A stretch of 64,000 bases of DNA, from positions 1-64,000 of the forward strand of contig NC_018334.1 in NCBI RefSeq assembly GCF_000234665.1, in the 5' to 3' direction. The notes under the pieces were generated by a model, which had not been told where the DNA came from, did not search any database, and worked only from the letters and a program-made list of their open reading frames with translations. Source of the DNA: Leishmania mexicana MHOM/GT/2001/U1103. Taxonomy: Eukaryota; Euglenozoa; Kinetoplastea; Trypanosomatida; Trypanosomatidae. Positions 1-11,100 of the stretch are shown piece after piece (the stretch's first letter is position 1; each line of letters begins with the position of its first letter). Position numbers and translations under genes: made by a program.

Positions 1-629
1 TGGAGTCGCCCTGCGCTTGTGCCGCAGTCATTCGCCAGTTAGCTGAGCCCAGAACCGAGGTGGCGAGAGGATACGGAGCACCAGACAGCAAGCGCGTCCG
101 CTCATCCATCCGAGCGTCAGACAGATCATCAAGAGCCTCGCACCTCGCTGGCGCTAATCGCGAAGGCAGTCGATCGTGCGGTGGCACAGGCAGGTCGAGG
201 GGGGAAGAGTCTCCAGACTCGTCACAGTGTTGCTTGGGGAGGCATCCCTCATGCACGCACTGACGTGGACGCTAAACTGGCGGCACGTTTGACGCCTCTT
301 GCATGGGTGGCTCGTCGCAAGAGGCAGAGAAAGAGAGAACAAGAGCGGCCTTCAACGAAAGACACGTTGGGTGAATGCACACTGGAGCACACACGCGGTG
401 ATTGACGCCACGGATGGTAGTGCAGAGAAAAAAAAAACGACAGAGAGAGACATGCTGAGAAGAGTAACACACGCGGCACAAGGCAGGCTGCACATGCTCG
501 CGGTTAGGTCAGCGCCAAGGAATAGATAAAGGTGTGTCGAGATTGAAAAGGAGAGTGGTGCTGTGGCACAGCCACACGTGCAAGACAGTCCACAGGGCGC
601 ACAAGATTTCTTTTTGAGAAGTTCCCCTG
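1..629. other. non-coding left flank
   Basis: No ORF here resembles a protein and no telomeric hexamer array is visible. The stretch is mixed, with purine-rich runs and a short A run near 428. Because MetE is transcribed toward it, this is probably distal 3' flank or subtelomere-proximal DNA. Confidence 0.5.
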
Positions 630-1069
630 TCACTCCGCCCCGCTGGTGGCGGCGGACCCCGCAGCGCGTGGGAGATCGCAGGGTCACGTTCGCGAAATGG
701 GGGGAGGAGTCGGAGCTATCCACCGCAGTTGCTGTCCGCGGGCAGGGGCCTGGATGGCGTTGCATCGGAGCGACCCGCGACAGCGAGCACGCTTGCGCCA
801 TGCATAGGAGCAGGCAGAGTGTCCGCGCGACTCGAACGTATGTGTTACCCCCAGGCCTCACACCGCCAACTGGTGTGGGAAGCCTCAGCCACCCAACAAA
901 AAGAGAGAGATGCGCCATCAGCATCGACCAGCATGATGGGAGGCGCGGCTCTCGGGAGACCAGAGAGGCGGCCGTGGCGGGTAGTGTCCGAGGCCGAGGC
1001 AGCACTCAGATGGCCGGGGGTAGGGTGGGCTTCCGTTCATGTTGTGTGGCAGAGAGTGGACAAGTTGAA
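630..1069 (+). repeat. 440-bp inverted repeat, left arm
   Basis: The plus strand here matches the minus strand of 12260-12699 base for base, with equal length and no indel. Paired coordinates sum to 13329 at both ends and at an internal check (841 with 12488). I saw two mismatches, near 1033 and 1046. ORFs in the repeat are shared by both copies but are low-complexity and have no family signature, so I treat it as non-coding. The two arms enclose MetE, AQP1 and the RING-CH gene. It could be a repeat of the SIDER/RAG type used by Leishmania for gene amplification and deletion; that assignment is inference. Confidence 0.93.
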
Positions 1070-1916
1070 TAAAGCACAAAGAACACGTCTGCCACTCGTA
1101 GGTGTGTGGCAGACGCAGTTGAACAACAACAAACAGGCAAGCAGATTGCTTTTGAATAGAGTGGGGGAGGTCCAGAAAAAAAAGACTGGGGAGAGACAGA
1201 CGAGTGACAAAGAAAGTGCGCTGGCGTTGACGGTTCCTTGTCTGTGCAAAACAATCAAATAGCCTTGCATCGCCTCCGCTCGCGCCAAGGCCTCCACGGG
1301 AGTCGGGCACGCCCGCCGGCGGTCGGAAGAGGAGATTGGGCAAATGACCCTGTGCACAGGTTGCTATCGCAGCTCAGCGGGCAGACAAACAAAAAGAAAC
1401 AAAGAAAGTGCTCAAACGCTTACAGTACATATATGGAGATAAGACAGATTCGATATGGTGTATTTGGCTGTGCGGCGCATCTCACCAAGGACGCAAGACC
1501 GATTATTGAAGAGATGGAAAAAAATAATATGAGGGAGGAGAGGGAAGGCAAGGCAGAGTACGCCGGTAGGCAGGCGAGGGGGGGAAGGGATGGGTGAAAA
1601 GGCAGGGACGCGGCCACGCAGGCGCACGAGATGACCTCGATGGGGAGGCGCCTTTCCCCGCTACCCGCACATCTGCTCCAACACGAAAAGAAAAAAGGAC
1701 GATGGTCGCTGTGCGCGCACACCTTGCCGTCCCCGTCATCGATCACCAAAGATGGAAACATAAAAAAGACAACAGCACGGTCAGCAGATGTATGCACGGC
1801 TTCAACTCGCAGTGACTCAACGCGGAGCGTATCGACAGAGAGCGGCTCGCACGAGATTACCTCGACGCGGCCAGCGCTAGTTCCGTGCGCACACACAGAC
1901 ACACACGGCTTCGTCG
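1070..1916. other. MetE 3' flank
   Basis: No supported gene. This stretch lies downstream of the MetE stop codon and should carry its 3' UTR and polyadenylation site. Short A-rich patches occur near 1384-1405 and 1518-1530. No structural RNA was recognised. Confidence 0.5.
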
Positions 1917-4229
1917 TCACTGGGGCTTAATGCAGCGCAACTCCGTTGCGGCGGCGACCATGTTCTGCAGCGCCGCGCGACACTCGTCCCAGGTCCGCGT
2001 CTTCAGGCCACAGTCGGGGTTCACCCACAGCTGTCGGACAGGGAGATGCTGTGTCGCCTTGAGCAGCAACTCCACAATCGACTGGGTGGTGGGGATGTTG
2101 GGGCTGTGGATGTCGTACACGCCCGGACCGACGGCGTTGGGGTAGGTGAAGTCTGCAAACGACGTGAGCGGCTCCATGTCCGAGCGAGAGGCCTCCATCG
2201 AGATCACGTCGGCATCCATGGACGCGATGGTCTTGATGACGTCGTTCACCTCCGCGTAGCACATGTGCGTGTGGATCTGTGTGTGCGGGGCGACACCCGA
2301 CGTGCTCACGCGGAAGGCGCGCGACGCCCAGTCCAGGTACTCCTCCCACTTGCTCCGCTGCAGCGGCAGCCCCTCGCGCAGCCCCGGCTCGTCCACCTGG
2401 ATCACCTTGATGCCGGCGCGCTCGAGGTCGCACACCTCGTCGCGGATCGCGAGCGCCAGCTGCTCCGTCACGGTCTGTCGCGACACGTCCTCGCGGACGA
2501 ACGACCAGCAGAGAATCGTGACCGGGCCAGTGAGCATACCCTTCACAGGCCGCTGCGTCAGGGATTGGGCGTAGGCAGCCCACGAGACCGTCATCGGATG
2601 CGGCCGCGAGATATCGCCGACGATGATCGGCGGCTTCACGCAGCGCGAGCCGTAGCTTTGCACCCAGCCATTCTGCGTGAAGGCAAAGCCCTCGAGCTGT
2701 TCGCCAAAGTACTCCACCATGTCGTTACGCTCCGCCTCCCCGTGGACGAGGACGTCGAGGCCGATGTCCTCCTGCTGCTTGAGGGCGTACGCGATGTGCT
2801 CCTTCAACTGCGACTCGTACGTTTCCTTGTCGACGCGGCCCTTCTTGTACGCCAGGCGCTGCGCGCGCACCTCGCTGGTCTGCGGAAAGGAGCCGATTGT
2901 TGTGGTCGGCCACAGGGGCAGCTTCAGCTTCTCCTGCTGTACGACCCAGCGCTGCGGGAAGGGGTCGACGCGACAGGCGTCGGCGGCGGTCAGGTCCGCC
3001 ACGCGGTCACGCACCTCCTTGCGCACCACGCGCTCCGTCTGCTGACGAGCCCGGAGAGGTGCGGTGTACGCGGCGACGGCAGCCTCACTCTCAGTGACAA
3101 CGGCGTCCGCCAGCAGCTTCAGCTCACTGCACTTCTGCAGCGCAAACGCAAGCCACTCCCTCACCTCCGGTTCGAGTCCCGTCTCGCATTCCAGGTTGAT
3201 CGGGGAGTGCAGAAGCGAGCATGACGTGCCAATCCACAACGCACGCCGCGGGGACTGCTGCCGCAGAGAAGCAAGGAGGTGGTAGGCGTCCAGCAGGTCC
3301 GAGCGCCACACATTCCGTCCATTCACCACGCCGGCAGAGAGGACCCAGTCCTCCGGCAGCGCACGCTCCACGTCGAGGGCCGACTGCGTCGGCAAGCTCA
3401 GGTCAATGTGGAGCCCATTCACTGGCAAGGAAGCGATGAGCGGGAGATGATGCGACACGCTCTCGAAGTAGGTCGTCAGCAGCAGCTTCACATCAGTGCC
3501 GATCGCCGCGCGCAGGCCGCGATACGTCTCGTGATATGCACGCCTCCAACTGGAGTCGAGCTCAAGCACAAGCGCCGGCTCGTCCATCTGCACCCACGTC
3601 ACACCCAAGGCCGCCACACGCTTAAGAATCTCCGCGTACACCGGCACGAGCTTCGGGAGTAGGGATGCGCGATCGAACGGCTCCTCGCCCTTCACCTTGC
3701 CCAGGTACACGTACGTCACAGGGCCGAGCAGCACCGCCTTCAGACGCTCAGCGTCGAAGAGCGCCTTTGCCTCGTCGAGTTCCTCGAAGAGCTGCGGCCA
3801 AGAGACGCTGAACTCCGCCGACGCGCTCGTGAACTCTGGCACAATGTAGTGGTAGTTCGTGTTGAACCACTTCGTCATCTCAGCCGCCGCCGCGGGAGCA
3901 CCGGTCGGCGCGCGGCCCCGCGCAACGCGGAAGAGCGTGTCGAGATCGACAGCGGCCTCTGCGCCAGCGCTGTGACGCGGAGGCACATTGCCGAGCATCA
4001 GGCTGGTGGTTAGCACATGATCGTACCACGCAAAATCACCGACGGGGAGAAGAGCCACGCCTTTCTCGTTCTGCTCCTGCAGGTGCCGCTTGCGTAAATC
4101 GCTGCCGATCTGCCGTAGCGCAGCCTCCGTCAAGTCTCCTCGCCAGTAGGACTCGAGCGCCTTCTTCAGCTCCCGCTGCCCTCCCACGCGCGGAAATCCG
4201 AGCGTGTGCGTCGTTACGAGGGAAGACAT
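1917..4229 (-). CDS. metE: cobalamin-independent methionine synthase (MetE)
   Basis: A 770-residue protein, close to the usual size of about 760. MetE (5-methyltetrahydropteroyltriglutamate-homocysteine methyltransferase) moves a methyl group from methyl-tetrahydropteroyltriglutamate to homocysteine in the cytosol. The two-barrel layout is complete: the N-terminal half begins with the conserved TLGFPRVG segment, and the C-terminal half carries the zinc ligands His655, Cys657, Glu679 and Cys740. The motif around the last one is [11 protein letters not shown] start at 4229 because the protein there aligns with the family start ([14 protein letters not shown]) and a splice acceptor lies about 50 nt upstream; the upstream extension has no homology. 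It is the last gene of the cluster before the left end. In Leishmania major, from memory, this is the first gene of chromosome 31. Confidence 0.97.
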   Translation of the reverse strand: MSSLVTTHTLGFPRVGGQRELKKALESYWRGDLTEAALRQIGSDLRKRHLQEQNEKGVALLPVGDFAWYDHVLTTSLMLGNVPPRHSAGAEAAVDLDTLFRVARGRAPTGAPAAAAEMTKWFNTNYHYIVPEFTSASAEFSVSWPQLFEELDEAKALFDAERLKAVLLGPVTYVYLGKVKGEEPFDRASLLPKLVPVYAEILKRVAALGVTWVQMDEPALVLELDSSWRRAYHETYRGLRAAIGTDVKLLLTTYFESVSHHLPLIASLPVNGLHIDLSLPTQSALDVERALPEDWVLSAGVVNGRNVWRSDLLDAYHLLASLRQQSPRRALWIGTSCSLLHSPINLECETGLEPEVREWLAFALQKCSELKLLADAVVTESEAAVAAYTAPLRARQQTERVVRKEVRDRVADLTAADACRVDPFPQRWVVQQEKLKLPLWPTTTIGSFPQTSEVRAQRLAYKKGRVDKETYESQLKEHIAYALKQQEDIGLDVLVHGEAERNDMVEYFGEQLEGFAFTQNGWVQSYGSRCVKPPIIVGDISRPHPMTVSWAAYAQSLTQRPVKGMLTGPVTILCWSFVREDVSRQTVTEQLALAIRDEVCDLERAGIKVIQVDEPGLREGLPLQRSKWEEYLDWASRAFRVSTSGVAPHTQIHTHMCYAEVNDVIKTIASMDADVISMEASRSDMEPLTSFADFTYPNAVGPGVYDIHSPNIPTTQSIVELLLKATQHLPVRQLWVNPDCGLKTRTWDECRAALQNMVAAATELRCIKPQ

Positions 4230-4279
4230 TTCGCTAAATGATGGAAAAGCGCGTGGACTGAGGAGATGGTGGTGGCAGT

Positions 4280-4334
4280 CTGTAGAGAGTGCCAGAGAGA
4301 AGTGAGAGAGGAGCAAGTAGAGGGGAAGGGAGGA
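4280..4334 (-). promoter_or_regulatory. predicted trans-splice acceptor of MetE
   Basis: On the minus strand a pyrimidine tract (about 4334-4294) ends in CTCTACAG, with AG at 4281-4280, about 50 nt before the MetE start codon. This is the usual trypanosomatid arrangement for spliced-leader addition. The exact site is inferred. Confidence 0.6.
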
Positions 4335-5334
4335 ATAGATGCCTTGTAGGGGACGTCATAGAGAGAACTGCCCCTTTTCTTATCGTGGACCCGGTGGACC
4401 CAGTTGATCTCTGGTAAGAGTTGCGTCGGGTCTTGAGGCCCTCTTGCCGTGAAAACAACCCGCATGCGCTGCTTTCCTTATGTACACAGCGTTCTTTTGT
4501 TGTTGCTTTTTTTGCTACTGGTAAGCTCTTAGTACCGAGCCAGTACAGCATCTCAGCTGGTTCTTTTCCAGACGGCATCAGCATCCATTTACTACCGCCA
4601 CGCTGGGTCATCTTGCGGGTGCGAGGCAACTCAAGCTTCATTGCAAGAAGCACGTGGCGTGCACCAGTTGTTTCGAATGATATGCCGCCGATAAAAAAAA
4701 GGAAATACAAATGTGCAGTGGCGCCCATAGTCATGTGGATCACTCTTTGCAGTCACTCAGGTTCATATTCTCGCAGTAGCATTGTGTGTATGTGTGTGTG
4801 TGTGTGGCTCACAAGCAAGTGATAGAGGTAGTGGGAAGAGTACGCTGGTCACAGTACAGTTCACTTTTTCGGCTTCTCGTGAACTCCATTCGATCGAAGA
4901 AATGCAAAGAGTTAGAACAAGCTCGTTTTCAGTAAAAAAAGGGGGAGATTCGCAAGGAGAAAGGGTGGAAAGAGGAGGGGTGAGAGAAAAAAAGAGTCCT
5001 AAATATTATTCTCGAAAGAACGCAGAGAGTAAATATTTTGTATTAACAACTTTCTGACCATTGATATCAGCAACAAAAGCAAAAGCGTGCGGAAGAGAAG
5101 AGAGAAAAAAACCTCAGACACAAGAAAAGCACGTAGGAAAAACATATAGATGAGCAAGATTGAGCGAAAAGGAAAGGTCCTTTGTTTGACTCTTCGGTTT
5201 AACTACCCACTCTGCTCGAAAGGTCACGAGTGTTCTTAACGGCGCTTTCGTTTTTTTGGAGATAGGTCCTGAAAATGTCAAAGCATAGGAGTATACGGTA
5301 GCAGTCGCGCCAAAGGCATGCAGCACAGCCAATA

Positions 5335-5357
5335 CATATACATATATATATATATAT
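5335..5357. repeat. AT-rich microsatellite
   Basis: An uninterrupted alternating A/T run (5342-5357) preceded by CATA units, within the predicted AQP1 3' UTR. Confidence 0.9.
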
Positions 5358-5478
5358 CCGCGGAGACACACAATAGCGAACGAATTGAATCCTCGGAGAA
5401 CACGTCACCTAGGCGGAAAACAGTGCTGTGAACAAGGCCCGCACACCTTCTGAAGGTGATGCGCATCGTTTCTTTATA

Positions 5479-5494
5479 ACACACACACACACAC
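5479..5494. repeat. (AC)8 microsatellite
   Basis: Perfect AC dinucleotide repeat in the predicted AQP1 3' UTR. Confidence 0.9.
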
Positions 5495-6303
5495 AAACTT
5501 CACTGTGCACACGACGCCAACGCATATGTGTAGATAGAGCGAATAGCCTCCGTATCCTTGATACTGGAGCGGCGCGAAGCGGAGCAGAGATCACAGGGTT
5601 CAGAATTTTGTCGTTGGCTACCATTTCACTCTCGTACCAGCGACAAGTTCACCCTTATGCCCAAAAATAGAGCACCAGCAGGGTGAAAAGAAAACAATAA
5701 AAAACACAACATAAAAGGGAAGGGAGTAAGACAAAGAGAAGCCGTTTTTTTTTTTGTGGCAACGTGTGTCCATCTATCGCGAAAAAGTCACAAGCTCAAC
5801 CCTACCATTACAGTGCACCTACCGCTGCTGCACGACGGCTGTATCGAGCAGCGCTGCCCTGTCCCGCTTTGTGTGGTGCGGCAAATAGTGATTCAGCTGC
5901 ATACAGCATAGGCTAGGTCCGGGATCACGCTCGGTATTGCCGAAGCGCCGCAAAAGCAGAAAGGCAGTGAGTGGAAGCGCTTGCTGGCTGAGTTGTCGCA
6001 ACGACTTGCAGTAAGCTGGTAGAAACAGCATCGCGAACGCGAGCTTCTCTGGTACAGTGTCAGCCCAAGCCTGTCCGCCGACACCAAGAGCCCGCAGTCG
6101 CAAACCCGGGCAGGCCGCAGGCGTTTGACGTTCCCGCAGAGGGGGCACGGGATCCTGATACAACGGTGAGATGGCTCGCCTCAACAAGGCAAAAAGGAAA
6201 TGAGAAGGAAACTAATAATAAGTCGAAAAAAAGTAAATGGTCAGGAAGCACCAGCTGTGGTGTTTGTACACCTAGCAGTGCAAGTAGAGGTAACGAAGCG
6301 TGT

Positions 6304-7248
6304 CTAGAAATTGGGCGGAATGATAAAAAAGACGTAAAAGAACATGCCGAGAAGGGCGCCAATAAACGGTGCGATTAAAGGTATCCAAAAGTAGAACCCA
6401 TGCATCGTGAAAGGCTCCGAGCCCCAAAGCATGGCCGCGAACACCCGAGGTGCAAAATCGCGTGCGGGGTTGAGGCCATAGGCAGAGTTGATGCCTGACG
6501 TGATACCAATCACAAACAAGAGAAGCCCAATAGCCACCGGCTTGAAGTTGACAGCGGGAGTCATGCGAGGGTCCGTGATGGCGAGAATCCCCATCATGAG
6601 TGCCATGGTGTTGAACACCTCGCTCCACGCCGCGTAGGTGTTCGCAACATTAGGGTATGTGGCGAAGATACCGCTGTACTTGGATGCCATCGTTTCGTTT
6701 GGAAGCAAGTTCTTTTGGCCTACGTCAAAGTGCGATTTGAAGAGCAGGTAAGTGTTCGCGGCACCAGCCAAGGCTCCGAGGAACTGGGCGAGAAAGTAGC
6801 CTGGTAGCTTAATCCAGGGAAGGACACCAAAGACACAGTTCGCTAGCGTCACGGCCGGGTTCAGGTGACCACCGGACACAGCCATGCTCAGGAAAAGGCC
6901 GATGGTGAGCCCAAAGCCCCAGCCAAGGGTGATTTCCATGTAGCTCGTGTTGGACTGATAGACGGCAGCGTTACCGGCGTGAAACACAGTCGTCGCAATG
7001 ACGCCGGTTCCAAAGGTGACGAGAAAAAACGTTCCGAAGAACTCGGCAACGTACTCGCGTACCAACCATCGGTATTTGTAGAAGGGCCACTTGCCCTGCC
7101 ACGTGAAGCTCCTCTTCCTCTCGCTTCCTCTGTGCGCCTCCTGATGCATTTCGTGTTCCACGGCAACCCCGTCCGGGTCCTCCTTGTCCATGCACATTTG
7201 AGCATCGGCTTCGCAGCACGGGACCGGCATGCTTGTAGGAGAGTTCAT
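6304..7248 (-). CDS. AQP1: aquaglyceroporin AQP1
   Basis: A 314-residue MIP-family channel, the same length as Leishmania major AQP1. It conducts water, glycerol and other small solutes, and in Leishmania it is the main entry route for trivalent antimony; lower AQP1 level or activity gives antimony resistance. The six-helix, two-loop fold is visible. Both NPA boxes are intact (residues 130-132 and 260-262). The second is followed by Arg263-Asp264, the glyceroporin signature and selectivity-filter arginine. The cytosolic N-terminus (1-60) is hydrophilic with cysteine and charged residues. Thr197, described as the MPK2 phosphorylation site in L. major AQP1, is present (FATYPN). I start at 7248 because the protein from there has the family N-terminus (MNSPTSMP); upstream residues are unrelated. 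It lies between MetE and the RING-CH gene inside the 440-bp inverted repeats. Confidence 0.97.
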   Translation of the reverse strand: MNSPTSMPVPCCEADAQMCMDKEDPDGVAVEHEMHQEAHRGSERKRSFTWQGKWPFYKYRWLVREYVAEFFGTFFLVTFGTGVIATTVFHAGNAAVYQSNTSYMEITLGWGFGLTIGLFLSMAVSGGHLNPAVTLANCVFGVLPWIKLPGYFLAQFLGALAGAANTYLLFKSHFDVGQKNLLPNETMASKYSGIFATYPNVANTYAAWSEVFNTMALMMGILAITDPRMTPAVNFKPVAIGLLLFVIGITSGINSAYGLNPARDFAPRVFAAMLWGSEPFTMHGFYFWIPLIAPFIGALLGMFFYVFFIIPPNF

Positions 7249-7349
7249 TGTGATGAACTGAAGAGTGATATGTGCGTCAAAATAAATGTTACGTGGTGAG
7301 GTGCTCGTGCTGCTGATGAAGTCGGCGGGAAAGAAGAGTCGAAAGAGGC

Positions 7350-7392
7350 CTGTTTTGCGGCAAGAAAGAGAGAGGATAAGAACGAGGAAGTT
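7350..7392 (-). promoter_or_regulatory. predicted trans-splice acceptor of AQP1
   Basis: On the minus strand the pyrimidine run at about 7392-7362 is followed by GCCGCAAAACAG, with AG at 7351-7350, about 100 nt before the AQP1 ATG. A second candidate AG lies at 7314-7313 after another pyrimidine run. Confidence 0.5.
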
Positions 7393-8157
7393 CTCGGTCG
7401 AGGAGAGGCATTCATCGGGACAGGCTAGCGGCAGGAGATGGCCGCCGCGGTGAATAACAGCGAGAGGATAAAGTGGGAAGAGCAAAGAACGCTTTCTGCA
7501 TTTGGTTCGCTGGATGGGGAAGTGAATTTGTAAATGACGTCGCACAAGCGGTCGGTAGGGAGGCGTTGAGCTTGCCTTGCCGACGCCCGCGTTTTGTTGC
7601 GAGGGCGATGCCCGACCGTGGTTGCGAAACGCGTTCCTTGGGGGGGGTGTGCGTGCGGATTCTCCTGTTCGTTGCGGTGGCGTGTCTTCGGCAATGGGGT
7701 TGTCGGGGTTCGGTGTGGCGCGCCGGCCCTTGGGGAAGGCGTTGGCGCGGCGCGGCGGGGGCGGGGGGGGGGGCGGCTGGAACGGCCCTTTGGGGCGGGT
7801 GGGGCCGGGGGCAGGCGTGGCGCGCCCGCCAGCAAGAGGGCGGGGCGGCCGGGTTTGGGGTTTGGGGGAGGGGGGCGTCTATGGAAGAGGAGGTGGGGCG
7901 CGTGCACGGGCGTTTCGGGTCGCGGTGGGGGCGACGCTTGCTGCGCAGGCGGCGGGCACATGTTTCGCCCGTTTCAAAGCGGACGAAGTGGGGGAGCTGC
8001 TTCTCTGACGTGCGGATCGCAGCGGCAGGTATACTCTTTTTGGATGTCAGCACCGCGGTGAAGAGGCACAGCGTGCTCGCCAAGGGGCGCGCGCAGCATG
8101 CAGAGGAAAAAAACAGACGATTACACGGGGCCGATAGATCGTGTAGGAGAAGTCGCA
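7393..8157. other. intergenic region with strongly G-rich plus strand
   Basis: No gene is supported. From about 7600 to 7960 the plus strand is dominated by G, with long runs around 7747-7773 and 7790-7880; the minus (mRNA) strand is therefore C-rich. Many GGG tracts are close enough to form G-quadruplexes on the plus strand. A 249-codon minus-strand ORF (7412-8161) follows only from this composition and encodes Pro/Arg/Ala-rich sequence. The region separates the RING-CH stop from the AQP1 splice site. Confidence 0.65.
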
Positions 8158-11100
8158 TCACGATCCGGTAAGCGTGCTCTGCGGGGCTGGCGATCGCGGG
8201 TAGGCAACAAGTACGACATCACTGGCAGTCTGCAATGCCAGCCAGCGAGCAATACGCGTGCGCAGGCGAGCCGTCCACGGCGGCTTCGCTGCGGCGACAT
8301 CATTGTGCGCATGCGGTGGCTGCGGTTGTTGTTGCATCTGTTGCCCCTGTGGCGGCAGTGCTGCGCCGTCGTCGTCATTGCGAACGACTGGCTGGGCAGC
8401 GTCGCCTGTCGGCTCTGGGGGCGCAGGCGGGCCAACGTGCCCTGGCAGCAGCGGAATGATAATCCGGTGTATCTGAAAGCGGGCAAGCCTGCCGCCCCAG
8501 TCGGCGTTGGCCAGCTGCATTGTGCGGTGTAAGAAGCCGAGAAGCAGTAGCGCTGCGAGAAGCGACATCTGCCCGAACGTAGGAAGCAGACTCCCGTCAG
8601 AGAGACATGTGAGCGCCCCGATAGCGAATCGCACGAGCCCGCCGTGAATGACAGACGGCAACAAAACCGCGTGGACGGCTCCCAGCGACGGGGGCCCTTG
8701 AGTCAGCTGCGGCGCGTACTCGAGGCAGCGATGAAAGAGGGAGGTGCGCAGGAGTGCACCCTCAGCAAGCACCCACGCCGCTACGGCGAGCGCACCCGTT
8801 GCCCAGCGGAGAAGCAAGCAGAACCAGAACGGCAGAGCTACGTAGTCTGCGGCAAGACGATCGACGTAGTTCAGGTGCCACTGCGAGCACACCACCAGCG
8901 GCGCAGCCACTGCAAGGATTGCGGCAACACTCAAGCGGGGGAGTGTGGCCAGGTACTGCGCTGTTTCCGTGGTGAGACGTTGCAGCGTGTCGCGCGAGCA
9001 CACGACCACACCGTCGCTGCGGACATCGGCGAGCGACGACAAAAGCAGCAACAGCGTCGTGTCGTTCTTCTCGCCAGCCCTCTGCCGCAGCTCGGGCACC
9101 ATCCGACTCGATTTGACGCGCACGAGTCGCCTGCACAGGCAGGTATCGACTCTGGTGAAGTCCACGGAGGCCCCGTACAAGCACAGCATGACTGCCTGCA
9201 TCTTCAAGTTCTGCGCGCCGCGCCGCAGCTGCGGAAACGCCGCGTTTAAGTTTCCACCGTGTTGAACGACACGCACGATACTGAAGGCGAACCCGCAAAA
9301 GGGAAACCACACACTCCACGAGGCCCACTCCACCGCTGCACCTATGAGTATGTTGGCGCCCACCAAGCAGACGGCGTAAGCGGCGCGCTCCACCACCTGG
9401 CTACCTCGCTGCTCCATCTCGGGAGTGGTGTCGTTGGAGTAGAGGAAACAGCTCGAGAGCCACCGCCGCACGGACGTGTGCAGCCGCTTCAGGATGCTCA
9501 ACCAGCAGTACAGGAAGTGGAAGTGCATGTCCTGCTTCTCGGGAGAGTAGAGGGGCAGGTACGTCAGGGACTTGGGAAGCGTCTCTGGGAATAGGTGATG
9601 GAGACTGGCAAACGCGCCAAAGCCAACGGTTACTGTGTACAACGCTACGAGCAGAGGCGCCTCAAGCAGCGTCCGCCAGAAGCCACGTCCGTGCAAGCGG
9701 AGAAAGGCAAAGAAGAACTCATTCTCTGCAAGGTCCTGGGCAAACAGCGTGTACGGCGAAAGCACCGTAAAGGCGCCCGTCAGCAGCCACAGCAGCGTGG
9801 TCTGCATCGACCCAATGAGCGTCAGCCACGTGGAGAAGGTGGAGATTCGTAGAAGCACCCCAGCGCTGTACCACATGAACTCAGCCAAAGACACCGGCGA
9901 CGGATGGGCGGATGGGCGAGACACCGCCGCCCCACAGGTCTCGGTATCGAACAAGGGCGGAGACACCCCCCTCCAAACATCAGGGAGGACCGTGAAAAGC
10001 GCTCGGGCCACGTTGATCGGCTGCACGAGCGGCTTCACGGCAAATGCGGAAGCGCGTGTCGCGCCATCGCAGTGGAGCGGAAGGAGGTGCTCCGTACGAA
10101 GGACCTGCCACGCATCGCGGCGCTCCATCAGCACGGCGAGGTCACCCTCCACAAAGAAAGGGAAAAGACACACGTACACAATGACAGGAATCACGACGCC
10201 CCACGCAAGGAAAAGCGCAAGAAGCGAGGCGGTGCTGCGGGTGAAGAGGCTGCACAGGAAGAGGGAGCGGGGCAGCCGTCCATCGGCGACCCTTCGGCAG
10301 CGCGCCGCAGCGCGCAGCATCAGCGGCCACTCCATCAGCCCCACCACGGAGGCGGCGACCCAGTACACGTACGGCGGCACTACGGCGGACGTTACGGCTG
10401 TGGCCGCGTGAAGGTGCAGGGAGGGATGGTACGCGGGCGGAAGCAGGAGGCGACACAATACGACGGCGCCGTGGCAAAACGACTGGAGGGTGCTCAGGGT
10501 GACGTGCCCAAGGACGACGGCACTGACGCCGATCATGTGCACGAACAGCGCCTTCGCAGCATACCGAGCAGGGCCGAAGCTCCACGAGCTGAGCCGCTGA
10601 GCGGGTCCTCGGCTGGCGCGCACTTTCGCTTTTAGAAGCTGCAGCGTGGCGTCTTTGCTCATCTGCGCCTCGGTTGCGGCGAGGTAGCGGCTGAGCGTAG
10701 CGCTCTGCGACCCTGCATTCCACCGCGTGAATGCCTCATTCAGAGCAAATGTGGCCGCCTCGTCTTCGGCGGCGTTCGCCGGTGGCTGCACCGGCGTCTC
10801 CGGTGGGAGGCCAACGACGTAGTCCTCGTGCAGAAACACCCACACTCGAAACTGCTCAAAGGCCCAGAGCAGCGCGACGGGTACAACAGTGATTACGGCG
10901 CCAAGGACGTAGAAGAGCCCGCCAAATATTGGAAACTCAACGGGGGCCCTGTGGCGGAGCATCACGTGAGTCACACAGCTGCGCCACATCATTGTGCTGG
11001 CAAATAGCACGACAAAGGAGCACACAAGCACCTGAAGCGGTGTGAACAGTAAGCCGCACAGACGACGCAATGGCCGCGTCACAAGGAGGTTTGCGGCCAG

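Larger units (their letters stand above)
4335..6303. other. AQP1 3' UTR / MetE upstream region
   Basis: Nearly 2 kb without a convincing gene. It should hold the AQP1 3' UTR. Contents are a TG-rich tract at about 4783-4807, an AT repeat ending at 5357, an (AC)8 tract at 5479-5494, a T run near 5744-5755, and two AUUUA pentamers on the mRNA strand at 5000-5004 and 5030-5034. The longest minus-strand ORF (5819-6187) has no recognisable features. AQP1 mRNA stability in Leishmania is known to depend on its 3' UTR, so the length is notable. Confidence 0.6.

Noticed and set aside
563..1072. 169-codon plus-strand ORF, with a matching minus-strand ORF at 12182-12823
   Set aside because: Its shared part coincides with the 440-bp inverted repeat. 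Several frames of the repeat are open because of GC content, composition is Arg/Gly/Ser-rich, and the left copy would be on the opposite strand to all genes.
3165..3180. B-box-like sequence (GGTTCGAGTCCC) suggesting a tRNA
   Set aside because: Inside the MetE coding region, with no A box at the right distance and no cloverleaf that I could fold.
2046..3224. 392-codon plus-strand ORF antisense to MetE, and similar long antisense ORFs in RPB2, the helicase and the FG-GAP gene
   Set aside because: They mirror real genes in a GC-rich genome, are His/Arg/Val-rich, and lie on the wrong strand for this directional cluster.
5819..6187. 122-codon minus-strand ORF between AQP1 and MetE
   Set aside because: No recognisable features, weak splice context, and it lies in the expected AQP1 3' UTR.
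7412..8161. 249-codon minus-strand ORF upstream of AQP1
   Set aside because: Pro/Arg/Ala-rich translation of the C-rich strand that also covers the AQP1 5' UTR and overlaps the RING-CH stop; no family features.
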